Source: Zoogloeaceae bacterium (GTDB lineage: Bacteria; Pseudomonadota; Gammaproteobacteria; Burkholderiales; Rhodocyclaceae). From it: a DNA stretch of 41,765 bases. The stretch spans positions 1 through 41,765 of the forward strand of contig JAITSU010000107.1 of NCBI GenBank assembly GCA_031287525.1, read 5' to 3'. Under the pieces are notes generated by a model. That model did not search any database. It was given only the letters and a program-made list of their open reading frames with translations, and was not told the DNA's origin. Positions 8,252 to 15,508 of the stretch are shown here, piece after piece (positions within the stretch are counted from its first letter, which is position 1; the number at the start of each line of letters is the position of its first letter). The translations under genes and the position numbers were made by a program.

Positions 8252-9112
8252 ATGACAAAAAAACTCACCCTGCTGATTGTCGACGACGAACCCCTTGCGC
8301 GTTCGCGTCTCGTTGAACTGCTTGCCGATATTGCCGACGCCTGCCCGAACACCGTGCTGGGCGAGGCGGAAAACGGTCTGGCGGCGTTACGCTGGTTGCA
8401 GGACAGCGCCATCATGCCGGACGTGGTGCTTGCCGACATTCACATGCCGGGCATGAACGGGCTGGAACTCGCGGGGCATCTGGGCAGCGCATTGGACAAT
8501 GCCGCTGCCGCGCCCGCCATCATCTTCACCACCGCCTACGACAACCACGCTGTGCAGGCGTTTGAGCTGAACGCGGTGGATTACCTGCTGAAACCCGTGC
8601 GCGCCGCGCGTCTGCAAGCGGCGCTGGAAAAAGTCAGTGGTCGCCAAACCATAGCGACGACCGCGACAGACCACACTAACCCGACTGCCGACACCCTGCA
8701 AACGCTGCGCCAGCAAATCGGCGGCGCGCGCAGCCACCTGACCTGTCACGAGCGCGGTCGCCTGTTGCTCGTGCCGGTTGCCGACGTGCTGTATTTCAAG
8801 GCAGACCTCAAATATGTCACTGCCCGCACCCGCGAACGGGAATTTGTGCTTGATGAAGCGGTGTCGCGTCTGGAAACGGAATTCTCGCAACACTTCGTGC
8901 GCCTGCATCGCTCCGCGCTCGTCGCGTGGCAGGCATTGGCAGGGTTCGAGCGCGCGCGCGGAGATGACGATGATGCCTATGGCTACGCCTTGCTGCACCA
9001 TGTGCCGGAAAAACTCCCCGTCAGTCGCCGTCAGTGGGGAGCGGTGAAATCGGAACGAAAAAAACGCGCGAATACGCCAAACGGCGCGCCAAACCATTCC
9101 AACACGGAGTAA
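8252..9112 (+). CDS. algR: AlgR-like LytTR response regulator
   Basis: A 286-residue response regulator. The receiver domain (about 1-125) has the acidic pair DD11-12, the phospho-acceptor Asp62 in VLADIHMPGMNG, the TTAYD loop and Lys in YLLKPV. The C-terminal LytTR DNA-binding domain spans about 165-265 (GRLLLVPVADVLYFKADLKYVTARTREREFVLDE, then FVRLHRSALV). The start is the ATG at 8252, 10 bases after algZ; the frame extends upstream only into algZ. The basic tail (KSERKKRANTPNG) looks unstructured. Partner of AlgZ, predicted to bind direct repeats upstream of pilus or envelope genes. Confidence 0.92.
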   Translation: MTKKLTLLIVDDEPLARSRLVELLADIADACPNTVLGEAENGLAALRWLQDSAIMPDVVLADIHMPGMNGLELAGHLGSALDNAAAAPAIIFTTAYDNHAVQAFELNAVDYLLKPVRAARLQAALEKVSGRQTIATTATDHTNPTADTLQTLRQQIGGARSHLTCHERGRLLLVPVADVLYFKADLKYVTARTREREFVLDEAVSRLETEFSQHFVRLHRSALVAWQALAGFERARGDDDDAYGYALLHHVPEKLPVSRRQWGAVKSERKKRANTPNGAPNHSNTE

Positions 9113-9118
9113 AAAAAC

Positions 9119-9793
9119 ATGCATTTACCATTACAACGCCACGGGTGCGCCCATCCTGTTCAAAAAGGGTTCACCCTGCTGGAAATCGCCATCGTGCTGG
9201 TCATCATCGGCTTGCTGCTGGGCGGTGTCCTGAAAGGGCAGGAACTCATCGTGCAGGCGCGCATCAAAAATATCATCGGAGATTTGAACGGACTCTCCGC
9301 CGCCATTTACACTTATCAAGACCGCCATCGGGCGCTGCCCGGCGACGAACGCAATGCCGCCGTTTCCGCTCGCTGGAACGGCGTAACGGGCGGCGACGGC
9401 AATGGCGTTATCTGCGGCGCGTACAACGGCGCGGCAGGCGGGGCTGCCTGTAACGGCGAAATTGAATCCACCCTGATTTGGCAACATCTGCGACAAACGG
9501 GGCTAATTACCGGCGCGGCCGGACGCGACATTCCCACGAATGCCGCTGGCGGCTTGATCGGCATCCAGTCCGGCGCCTTCGGATTTGCCGGACATGTCCT
9601 TTGCGCGAGCAACCTGCCCGCCAAAATCGCCGCCGCCATCGACGCGCAACTCGACGACGGCAACCCCCGCGCCGGCAGCGTGCGCGGCACACAGCAAAGC
9701 GCCCCCAACCCCGCCGCCAGCGCCAGCCAACCCGCCGACACCGCCTATCAGGACGATGGCAGCCAGATATATCTGGTGTGCAAGCAGATTTGA
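9119..9793 (+). CDS. Type IV prepilin-like protein
   Basis: A 224-residue protein with a short basic leader (17 residues) ending in KG, then FTLLEIAIVLVIIGLLLGGVL. This is the prepilin peptidase/N-methylation site with the conserved Glu at +5 and the hydrophobic pilin helix. The rest is a globular domain with a Cys pair near each end, the last (LVCKQI) at the C-terminus, suggesting a disulfide loop as in minor pilins and pseudopilins. An Ala/Pro/Ser-rich stretch (about 190-210) precedes the end. It begins 6 bases after algR with GGAG upstream, so it is probably co-transcribed with algZR, unusual for a pilin gene. It could be a minor pilin or a type II secretion pseudopilin; no assembly genes are nearby. 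Confidence 0.82.
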   Translation: MHLPLQRHGCAHPVQKGFTLLEIAIVLVIIGLLLGGVLKGQELIVQARIKNIIGDLNGLSAAIYTYQDRHRALPGDERNAAVSARWNGVTGGDGNGVICGAYNGAAGGAACNGEIESTLIWQHLRQTGLITGAAGRDIPTNAAGGLIGIQSGAFGFAGHVLCASNLPAKIAAAIDAQLDDGNPRAGSVRGTQQSAPNPAASASQPADTAYQDDGSQIYLVCKQI

Positions 9794-9847
9794 GAAATTT
9801 TGCGTTATCAGGCAGGGCAATCGCATGAATGCCATTAAAATCAAAGT

Positions 9848-9870
9848 GGCGGGAGCATCCTGCTCCCGCC
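9848..9870. repeat. Hairpin with 10-bp stem and TCC loop
   Basis: The arms (9848-9857 and 9861-9870) are perfectly complementary around TCC. A 27-base stretch (9843-9869) is identical to 40999-41025 behind motD, so this is a dispersed element. It lies 55 bases after the prepilin stop and might also act as a terminator, though no T-run follows. Confidence 0.8.
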
Positions 9871-9909
9871 CAACCCGCTCCGTGGTTCAGGTAGGAATTC
9901 GTGGTTCAG

Positions 9910-9974
9910 GTAGGGCGGTTTCTCCGAAACCGCCGTGGGGTTAACGTCCGGCGCGTTCTTCGACGCCGCCCTAC
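9910..9974. repeat. REP-like inverted pair, class A, copy 1
   Basis: Starts with GTAG and ends with CTAC. The first hairpin is GGCGGTTTC-TCC-GAAACCGCC (9914-9934); the second (9950-9970) is partly decayed. The linker reads, in reverse, like that of the copy at 41491. GTAG heads pointing outward on paired hairpins match the REP/BIME layout. Confidence 0.75.
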
Positions 9975-9989
9975 CTGACCCGTGGTTTC

Positions 9990-10063
9990 GTAGGGGCGGG
10001 TTTCAAACCCGCCCTGTGCGTTCCGATGATGTAACGGCGGGCAGGTTTGAAACCTGCCCCTGC
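9990..10063. repeat. REP-like inverted pair, class B, copy 1
   Basis: GTAG-headed element with two 10-bp-stem hairpins: GGGCGGGTTT/AAACCCGCCC (9994-10014) and GGGCAGGTTT/AAACCTGCCC (10039-10059). The linker contains GCGTTCCGATG, the reverse complement of the CGGAACGC linker of the class B copies near 38.5 and 41.2-41.5 kb. The terminal CTAC has become CTGC. Confidence 0.75.
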
Positions 10064-10189
10064 GAACCAAACCCTCTCCCACGACGGGCGAACGCAGTTC
10101 GCCCCTACGCCGCAGGGGTGGGGTGGTCTTTCGTCGCTTCACGTGTTATGTTTTCATCCCTGCATTTTCAACCAACGAGGATTTCCAGC

Positions 10190-10900
10190 ATGAGTAATGA
10201 ATTTCTGTCTACCGTAGGGACTCAGGAAGAAGCGGGCGCGGTCAGCCGCGCTCAATTCGTCGTGAATGCCTACATTTATCTGGGCGGCGCCATTCTGGCG
10301 TTCGTTCTGCTTTCTTTTGCCCTGCATTACACCGGCTTCGGCTTCGCGGTGCTCTCCGCGATGGCGACTTCCCAATATGTCTGGCTGGGGATTCTGGGCG
10401 CGTTCATGGTGGTGGGCTGGCTGGCTTCTTCCATCGCGGACAAGGCGGAAAGCAACACCACTCAAATCATGGGGCTGGGCATTTATGTCATTGCGGAAGC
10501 GTGCATTTTCTCGCCCCTGTTCGCGCTCGCCGCTGCCAGAATGCCGGGCGCGATTCCCGTCGCCGTGATTGCCACGATTCTGCTCACGGTCGGTCTGACC
10601 TGGACGGCCATCAGCAGCAAGAAAGATTTTTCCTTCCTGGGCGGCATGTTGCGTATCGGCGGTCTGGTCGCGCTGGGCGCTATCGTGGCAGGCGTGATTT
10701 TCGGGTTCAGCCTGGGCATCTGGTTCTCGGCTGCGATGATTCTGTTCGCGGGCGGCTGCATCCTGTATGACACGTCCAACATCCTGCGTCACTACCCGAC
10801 GGACCGTCCCGCTGGCGCGGCGCTGCATCTGTTCGCGTCCGTGGCGTTGCTGCTCTGGTACGTGTTGCGCTTCGTCATGCAATTTGCGAGCGACGATTAG
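10190..10900 (+). CDS. Bax inhibitor-1 / YccA-YbhL family membrane protein
   Basis: A 236-residue integral membrane protein with seven predicted transmembrane segments, the size and pattern of the Bax inhibitor-1 (UPF0005) family. FAGGCILYDTSNILRHYPTD carries the family's conserved acidic residue motif near the last helices, where in studied members an Asp pair gates a pH-sensitive calcium leak. E. coli YccA interacts with the FtsH protease; which role applies here cannot be told. The ATG at 10190 is preceded by ACGAGG, whereas the longer frame from 9935 runs through the repeat cluster and is not coding. It is monocistronic: a strong terminator follows. Confidence 0.9.
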   Translation: MSNEFLSTVGTQEEAGAVSRAQFVVNAYIYLGGAILAFVLLSFALHYTGFGFAVLSAMATSQYVWLGILGAFMVVGWLASSIADKAESNTTQIMGLGIYVIAEACIFSPLFALAAARMPGAIPVAVIATILLTVGLTWTAISSKKDFSFLGGMLRIGGLVALGAIVAGVIFGFSLGIWFSAAMILFAGGCILYDTSNILRHYPTDRPAGAALHLFASVALLLWYVLRFVMQFASDD

Positions 10901-10922
10901 TCGGATTGCCTCGCCAAACACT

Positions 10923-10953
10923 AAAAAAGCGTCGCGTTTGCGACGCTTTTTTT
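10923..10953 (+). terminator. Rho-independent terminator
   Basis: Stem GCGTCGC (10929-10935) / GCGACGC (10940-10946) with a 4-base loop, flanked by A-run and a run of seven T. It ends the Bax-inhibitor-1 family gene and, with its A-tract, could work in both directions. Confidence 0.9.
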
Positions 10954-11021
10954 ACCATCGGCATAGCCGCTTGTGTGACAATTCGTGACTTGTTTTTTTA
11001 CACGCCAGATGGAAACCCGAC

Positions 11022-12416
11022 GTGCAGAATTATTATCAAACCCTTGGCTTGCCTGTGGGCGCTTCTCTGGAAGCGGTGCGGGACGCCTACAAACAGGCGT
11101 TGCGCCATTTTCTGCGGCATCAGCAGGCTGGCACACCCTTGCCGCAGGCAGACTTCGACGCGCTGCAAGTCGCCTATGCGGAACTCGGCACAGCAGAACG
11201 CAAAGCGGCTTATGACCAGCAGCTTGCCCAACCCACTCAACCGCAGCCTGCACCGCCACCAACCTCGCAGTCGGCTCCGCCGCCGCCGCCCGCCCCAAAT
11301 CCCGCCCACGCCTCAGACCTCGCGTTGAGCGCGTTGATGAGCGCGCCGACGCGCTCCGCCCAGCCCGCGCCGGAATCCGCAGACGATGGCGTCACCACGC
11401 ACCGCTTTGAATTCACGGGTTCCGGCGGTGAGTATTTCCGCATCTGGATTGTCAATCTGCTGCTCACCATCCTCACCCTTGGCATTTATTCGGCATGGGC
11501 GAAGGTGCGGCGGGAGCAGTATTTTCGCCGCAACACCCTGCTGAACGGCAGCGGTTTCGACTACCACGGCGACCCCAAAGCAATTTTGAAGGGGCGCGTC
11601 ATCGCGTGGGGGCTGCTGCTCATCCTGACCATTTCGGAAAAGCTGAATCCTGCCTATTACGCCATTGCCATCATTCTGTTGTCGCCGGCGCTGCCCTGGC
11701 TGCTCTGGCGCTCCTTCCGTTTTCGCGCCCGCAACACCTCATGGCGCGGCCTGCGCTTCGACTTCCAGAGCGGCTATCTGTCCGCGTTCGTCACCTTCAT
11801 CGCCTACGGGCTGCTGACGCTGGTCACGCTGGGGCTGGCGTTTCCGCTGCAACTCCTGCGAATCAAGCAGTTCATGCTCAACAATCTTTCCTTCGGCGGG
11901 TTCGATTTCGCGACCAAGGCGACGGCGAAGGATTTTTACATCGTCTTTCTGATTGCGACGGTGGCGAGCACGGGTGGTTTCGTCGCGATATTCATCGCAA
12001 TCGTCATGGCTGGCATGATGCTGGGCAATCTGGCAGGGGGTATCGCCATGATGGTCATCATCGGCATCCTGGCTTTTGTGCTGTACGTCCTGATCATGCC
12101 TCTGGTGTCAACCTATGTGCAGGTCAATCTCGCCAACCGCTTGTGGAACAAAACCAGCCTGTCCAGCCACCAGTTTGAATGCGACCAGCGTTTGGGCGCG
12201 ATGTTTACCATCGTGATTACGAACTGGCTGATGATTGTGCTCACGCTGGGGCTCTACTGGCCTTGGGCGAAAATCCGGCTGGCGGCTTACCGCGCCCGGC
12301 ATTTGGGCCTGATTGCGGCAGGCAGTCTGGATGATTTCGTTGGCTACAATACCGCCGAACAACAGGCATTGGGCGAAGGTTTCGCCGACGCCTTCGACTT
12401 TGACATCGCGCTATGA
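11022..12416 (+). CDS. J-like domain / DUF898 (YjgN-type) membrane protein fusion
   Basis: A 464-residue protein of three parts. Residues 1-72 (YYQTLGLPVGASLEAVRDAYKQAL ... AYAELGTAERKAAYDQQL) follow the helix pattern of a DnaJ J domain, but the His-Pro-Asp triad needed to stimulate DnaK is absent. A Pro/Ala-rich linker (73-125) follows. Residues about 128-464 form a DUF898/YjgN membrane domain of several helices, with an internal duplication: LTLGIYSAWAKVRREQYF near the start and LTLGLYWPWAKIRLAAY near the end. YjgN function is unknown. The start is a GTG at 11022 with only a weak ribosome binding site. The stop overlaps the ATG of the M48 protease gene, so the two proteins are probably made and used together, perhaps in membrane protein quality control (inference). 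Confidence 0.8.
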   Translation: MQNYYQTLGLPVGASLEAVRDAYKQALRHFLRHQQAGTPLPQADFDALQVAYAELGTAERKAAYDQQLAQPTQPQPAPPPTSQSAPPPPPAPNPAHASDLALSALMSAPTRSAQPAPESADDGVTTHRFEFTGSGGEYFRIWIVNLLLTILTLGIYSAWAKVRREQYFRRNTLLNGSGFDYHGDPKAILKGRVIAWGLLLILTISEKLNPAYYAIAIILLSPALPWLLWRSFRFRARNTSWRGLRFDFQSGYLSAFVTFIAYGLLTLVTLGLAFPLQLLRIKQFMLNNLSFGGFDFATKATAKDFYIVFLIATVASTGGFVAIFIAIVMAGMMLGNLAGGIAMMVIIGILAFVLYVLIMPLVSTYVQVNLANRLWNKTSLSSHQFECDQRLGAMFTIVITNWLMIVLTLGLYWPWAKIRLAAYRARHLGLIAAGSLDDFVGYNTAEQQALGEGFADAFDFDIAL

Positions 12417-13504
12417 ACATGGAAGCCTTTTATTTCGACGGTCGCAGTTCCAAACGCCATACGGTGCGTCTGGAAGCCACGGCGGGTCGCCTTTGCCTGC
12501 ATGACACGCCGGAAGGCGAGCGGCATTTTGACGACACGGAAGTCAAAATTTCCGAACCGCAGGGACGCGCGCCCCGCGTATTGAGTTTTCCCGATGGCGC
12601 TTGCTGCGAAGTCGCGCAAGGCGCGGAACTGGACGCCCTGCTGAACACACTGGGCTACCGCGAATCCTTTGTCATGCGCCTGCAAGGCAACTGGCCGGTG
12701 AGCCTTTTCGCGCTTGTCTGCGTGATTCTGATGATGGCGGCGGCGTACCAATGGGGCTTGCCCTGGGGCGCGGAAATCGCCGCGCCGCACATCCCCATCA
12801 AGCCCATGCAGCAACTCTCCGACACAGTGTTGCGCAAAATGGACGGAGAGGTTTTGCATCCGAGCAAACTCCCCCTTGCCCGTCAGGAAAAGTTGCGGAG
12901 CGGCTTTAATCGACTGGTCGCCCTCGATGCGGAACTGGCGGTGTATGCGCCGAATCCGCGCCTGATTTTCCGCAGCGCGCCCGATGTGGGTCCCAATGCC
13001 TTCGCCATGCCCGGCGGTCAGATTGTCCTGTTCGACGAACTGGCGGAAGAATTGAGCGACGACGAGGCGCTGGCGGTGTTGTCGCACGAACTTGGTCATT
13101 TGAACCGGCGACACAGCGTGCGGCAACTGATTCAATCTTCGGTCAGCAGCGCCGTGCTCGCCGCCTATTTCGGCGACGTTTCCGCCGCCGCCGCCTATCT
13201 TGCCACGCTGGCGCTCGACATGAGCTATTCGCGCGAGATGGAACTGGAAGCGGACGCCTACGGCGCTGCCGCCCTGCGCCGCCAGAATAAATCGCCCATG
13301 CTGCTGGCGAGCGCGCTGGAAAAACTGGAACGCTCGACACGCCACGTCAATAACGAGGATGAAGACGACGAAGAAAATGAGGACGAAGACGAAGACGAAG
13401 GTACGGACGAGGACAGCAATGAAGAGGAAGATGGCGCTTCTCTCGGCTGGTTGTCCTCGCATCCCGATACCCGTGAGCGTATCCGGCGGCTGAAAGAGCT
13501 TTAA
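12413..13504 (+). CDS. M48-family membrane metalloprotease with an acidic insert
   Basis: A 363-residue protein. About 95 N-terminal residues precede a single transmembrane helix (WPVSLFALVCVILMMAAAY, about 98-116), then an M48 peptidase domain. The zinc motif HELGH is at about residue 225 and the third ligand/Asp motif EADAYG at about 280. A strikingly acidic stretch (about 307-345, nearly all Asp and Glu) separates the catalytic core from the C-terminal HPDTRERIRRL segment common in M48 proteins. It overlaps the DUF898 gene by four bases (ATGA). DUF898-M48 pairs occur in other proteobacteria. Substrate unknown; turnover of membrane or periplasmic proteins is likely from the family. Confidence 0.87.
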   Translation: MNMEAFYFDGRSSKRHTVRLEATAGRLCLHDTPEGERHFDDTEVKISEPQGRAPRVLSFPDGACCEVAQGAELDALLNTLGYRESFVMRLQGNWPVSLFALVCVILMMAAAYQWGLPWGAEIAAPHIPIKPMQQLSDTVLRKMDGEVLHPSKLPLARQEKLRSGFNRLVALDAELAVYAPNPRLIFRSAPDVGPNAFAMPGGQIVLFDELAEELSDDEALAVLSHELGHLNRRHSVRQLIQSSVSSAVLAAYFGDVSAAAAYLATLALDMSYSREMELEADAYGAAALRRQNKSPMLLASALEKLERSTRHVNNEDEDDEENEDEDEDEGTDEDSNEEEDGASLGWLSSHPDTRERIRRLKEL

Positions 13505-13509
13505 GCATA

Positions 13510-13563
13510 GTGGGGGGAGCTTCCAGCTCCCCACGGGTGACAAAGGGGAGCAGGATGCTCCCC
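13510..13563. repeat. Two hairpins between convergent genes
   Basis: GGGGAGC-type hairpins at 13510-13534 and at 13545-13563 (GGGGAGCA-GGA-TGCTCCCC, 8-bp stem). They fill the 66-base gap between the convergent M48 and EamA genes. The stem sequence resembles the hairpins at 9848 and 41005. They could serve as a bidirectional terminator. Confidence 0.7.
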
Positions 13564-13570
13564 TCCACTT

Positions 13571-14470
13571 TTATCCGCGTTTCAGACTGACCAGCAATAC
13601 CCCCGCCAGTACCAGCGCCGCGCCGATCATCTGGTGGGGGGAGACGCTTTCGCCCAGCCACCACCAGCCGAAAAAGATGGTGGACATGGGGCCGATGGTG
13701 CCGACCAATACCGAGCGTGACGCGCCGATGCGCCGGATGGCGGCGGACTGCATGAATACCGGCAACACGGTGGAAAAAACCGCCATCGCCAGCGTGAGCG
13801 CATAGACCTGCCAGGGCAGGATGAACGCGGTGAGAGGCTGGCTGATGGCAAAATGCGCGAGGATGCCGAAGGTGGACACCAACATGCAGAGCGCGGTGAA
13901 GCGGGCGCTGCCCAGACGGGCAATCATTTGATCGCTGCCGGTAAGATACGCCGCGAACGTCAGGCTGGAGGCAAACACCAGCCCCGCCCCCAACCAGATT
14001 GCCTCGCCTTCCCGCGCCAGATTGAGATCATGCGCGAAGGCGAAACCGATGCCCGCGTAGGACAACACAATGGACGCGAGTTCGCGCCGATGCAGTCGCC
14101 GCTTGAACACGACGCGGGCAATCAGCACGGTCAGCGTCGGGTAGGTGTATAGAATCAGCCGTTCCAGCGCGGCGCTGATGTATTGCAACGCCATGAAATC
14201 CAGCAGGCTTGAGCCGTAATAGCCGCAAAGCCCCAGAAAACAGAGCAGCAGCATATCCCGTCGGGAAAGCGCGGGCGCGGCCTTGCCCGCGCGCCAGCCC
14301 ACCCAGGCGAAAACCGGCAGGGAAAGCAGCATCCGCAAGGCAAGCAGGGTAATGGCGCTGACTGGCCAGGCGTAAGCCAGTTTGACGAAAATGGCTTTCA
14401 AGGAAAATCCCAGCGCCGCGAGAAAGGCCAGCAGAACGCCCGCGCGTTCGGTGGAAGAGGAATCAGACAT
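13571..14470 (-). CDS. EamA/DMT-family transporter
   Basis: A 299-residue protein with ten predicted transmembrane helices in two homologous halves, the drug/metabolite transporter (EamA, PF00892) layout: the first half runs from GVLLAFLAALGFSLKAIFVKLAY to ALQYISAALERLILYTYPTLTVLIARVVF, the second ends GTIGPMSTIFFGWWWLGESVSPHQMIGAALVLAGVLLVSL. Family members export amino acids, metabolites or drugs; the substrate cannot be read from the sequence. The start at ATG 14470 is 3 bases after the stop of the upstream 245-residue protein gene, so it is the last gene of the long minus-strand run. Confidence 0.9.
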   Translation of the reverse strand: MSDSSSTERAGVLLAFLAALGFSLKAIFVKLAYAWPVSAITLLALRMLLSLPVFAWVGWRAGKAAPALSRRDMLLLCFLGLCGYYGSSLLDFMALQYISAALERLILYTYPTLTVLIARVVFKRRLHRRELASIVLSYAGIGFAFAHDLNLAREGEAIWLGAGLVFASSLTFAAYLTGSDQMIARLGSARFTALCMLVSTFGILAHFAISQPLTAFILPWQVYALTLAMAVFSTVLPVFMQSAAIRRIGASRSVLVGTIGPMSTIFFGWWWLGESVSPHQMIGAALVLAGVLLVSLKRG

Positions 14471-14473
14471 CAG

Positions 14474-15211
14474 CTATGCTTTTTGCCGCAACGTAGGGGG
14501 CAGGAGAAACCAGAGCAGCCCGCAGAGCAACAACATCGCGCCAGCGAGCCAACGTAGCGCGCGCCAAAGCGTGGGGGCGCGTTTCAGGATGCGTAAATCT
14601 TCGGCGAAAATTGTTTCGCAAGCGCCGTTTCCCCTGTCGGCGCGTGTCGTGCTACTGCCGCGCTGGAAGCCGCCGTCATGCGAATACTCCACCAGATGTC
14701 CCTTGATATGAATCTGGTCGCCGACCCGCACCCGTTTCAGCGTCGCCCGCACCTGCGCCTGATGACTCAACATGTGGTTGTTGGAAAGCTGGTCTTCAGA
14801 GAATTGCCGCCAGGCTTCGTCGCTGCGCGTTTGATACCAGCATGTCCATTGTCCGCTGGCAAAACTGAATTCCGTATAAAGACCGGAAAAAGCGTTCTTT
14901 CCCCAGACAACGCACAGGTCTGCCGTGTTGAGAGCGTCGCCCCATGCTTTGTGAGCGTAATCAAGCCAACCGTCCGCCGTGTGTTTGCTGACGACAAGAC
15001 CATAGAGTTCGTAGCGATAAAGCGGCTTGATGTGATAGGCGACATCGCCAACCGTAACGTCAAAAGGCGGTTTCGCCGCAGACGTTTGCAGCGGCTCGGT
15101 GGCAAGCTCCGGCAACAGTTCGGCAACCGTCGGCATCTCGTCGCCCCGATAAAAACCCAGTATCAGGACGACAAGACTACAAAAAAAGAGAATCCCGACC
15201 AGACGTGACAA
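14474..15211 (-). CDS. Conserved-looking hypothetical protein with two transmembrane ends
   Basis: A 245-residue protein with an N-terminal transmembrane helix (LVGILFFCSLVVLILGFY), a soluble region of about 180 residues and a C-terminal hydrophobic helix (ALRWLAGAMLLLCGLLWFLL). The middle has VGDQIHIKGHLVEYSHDGG and paired Cys residues (LCVVWGK ... WTCWYQT). I do not recognise the family. The best available start is TTG 15211; no strong ribosome binding site was seen. It lies between a small Cys-rich protein gene and an EamA transporter gene, 24 and 3 bases apart, so it is probably part of the same transcript. Confidence 0.7.
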   Translation of the reverse strand: MSRLVGILFFCSLVVLILGFYRGDEMPTVAELLPELATEPLQTSAAKPPFDVTVGDVAYHIKPLYRYELYGLVVSKHTADGWLDYAHKAWGDALNTADLCVVWGKNAFSGLYTEFSFASGQWTCWYQTRSDEAWRQFSEDQLSNNHMLSHQAQVRATLKRVRVGDQIHIKGHLVEYSHDGGFQRGSSTTRADRGNGACETIFAEDLRILKRAPTLWRALRWLAGAMLLLCGLLWFLLPPTLRQKA

Positions 15212-15235
15212 GGGGCGACGAAGTCCGCGCTGAAA

Positions 15236-15475
15236 TTATTTCAGTTTTCCACGCACGACTCGCACCTTGGCGGGGTCTTTTACCGTGGTCTGTCCGCCGT
15301 GACCGCTCAGGTTGCCGCAGGCGCAGGCGGCCTTGATGTGGGTGACGGAACTGACCACGCCCGAACATTCGGTGCATTCGTAATAGAGGTCGCCGCCGGT
15401 CGGCAGGTCGTCGGGGGACGGCGCAGGCTCTATGGGATAGAAGTTGTAAATTTTTCGCATGTCGACACCGGCCAT
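15236..15475 (-). CDS. Small zinc-ribbon-like hypothetical protein
   Basis: A 79-residue protein with four cysteines, C34-x2-C37 and C51-x-C53, plus His46 and His59, which could bind one zinc ion. The C-terminus is basic (KDPAKVRVVRGKLK). AAGGAG before the ATG at 15475 is a strong ribosome binding site. It follows hemY by 33 bases and precedes the 245-residue protein gene by 24. I know no function for it; zinc binding is inferred from Cys spacing only. Confidence 0.7.
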   Translation of the reverse strand: MAGVDMRKIYNFYPIEPAPSPDDLPTGGDLYYECTECSGVVSSVTHIKAACACGNLSGHGGQTTVKDPAKVRVVRGKLK

Positions 15476-15508
15476 GGTGAAGCTCCTTGGTATTTGGGTT
15501 TCAAAAAT

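Larger units (their letters stand above)
9794..10189. other. 396-base gap packed with palindromic repeats
   Basis: Holds, in order, a GC-rich hairpin (9848-9870), a GTAG-headed REP-like pair (9910-9974), a second pair of the other class (9990-10063) and a further hairpin GGGCGAAC-GCA-GTTCGCCC (10086-10104). No gene is visible. A promoter for the gene at 10190 presumably lies between 10110 and 10175. Confidence 0.8.

Noticed and set aside
9935-10189. Upstream extension of the Bax-inhibitor-1 family gene
   Set aside because: Translation would run through the palindromic repeats; the ATG at 10190 has a ribosome binding site and gives the family N-terminus.
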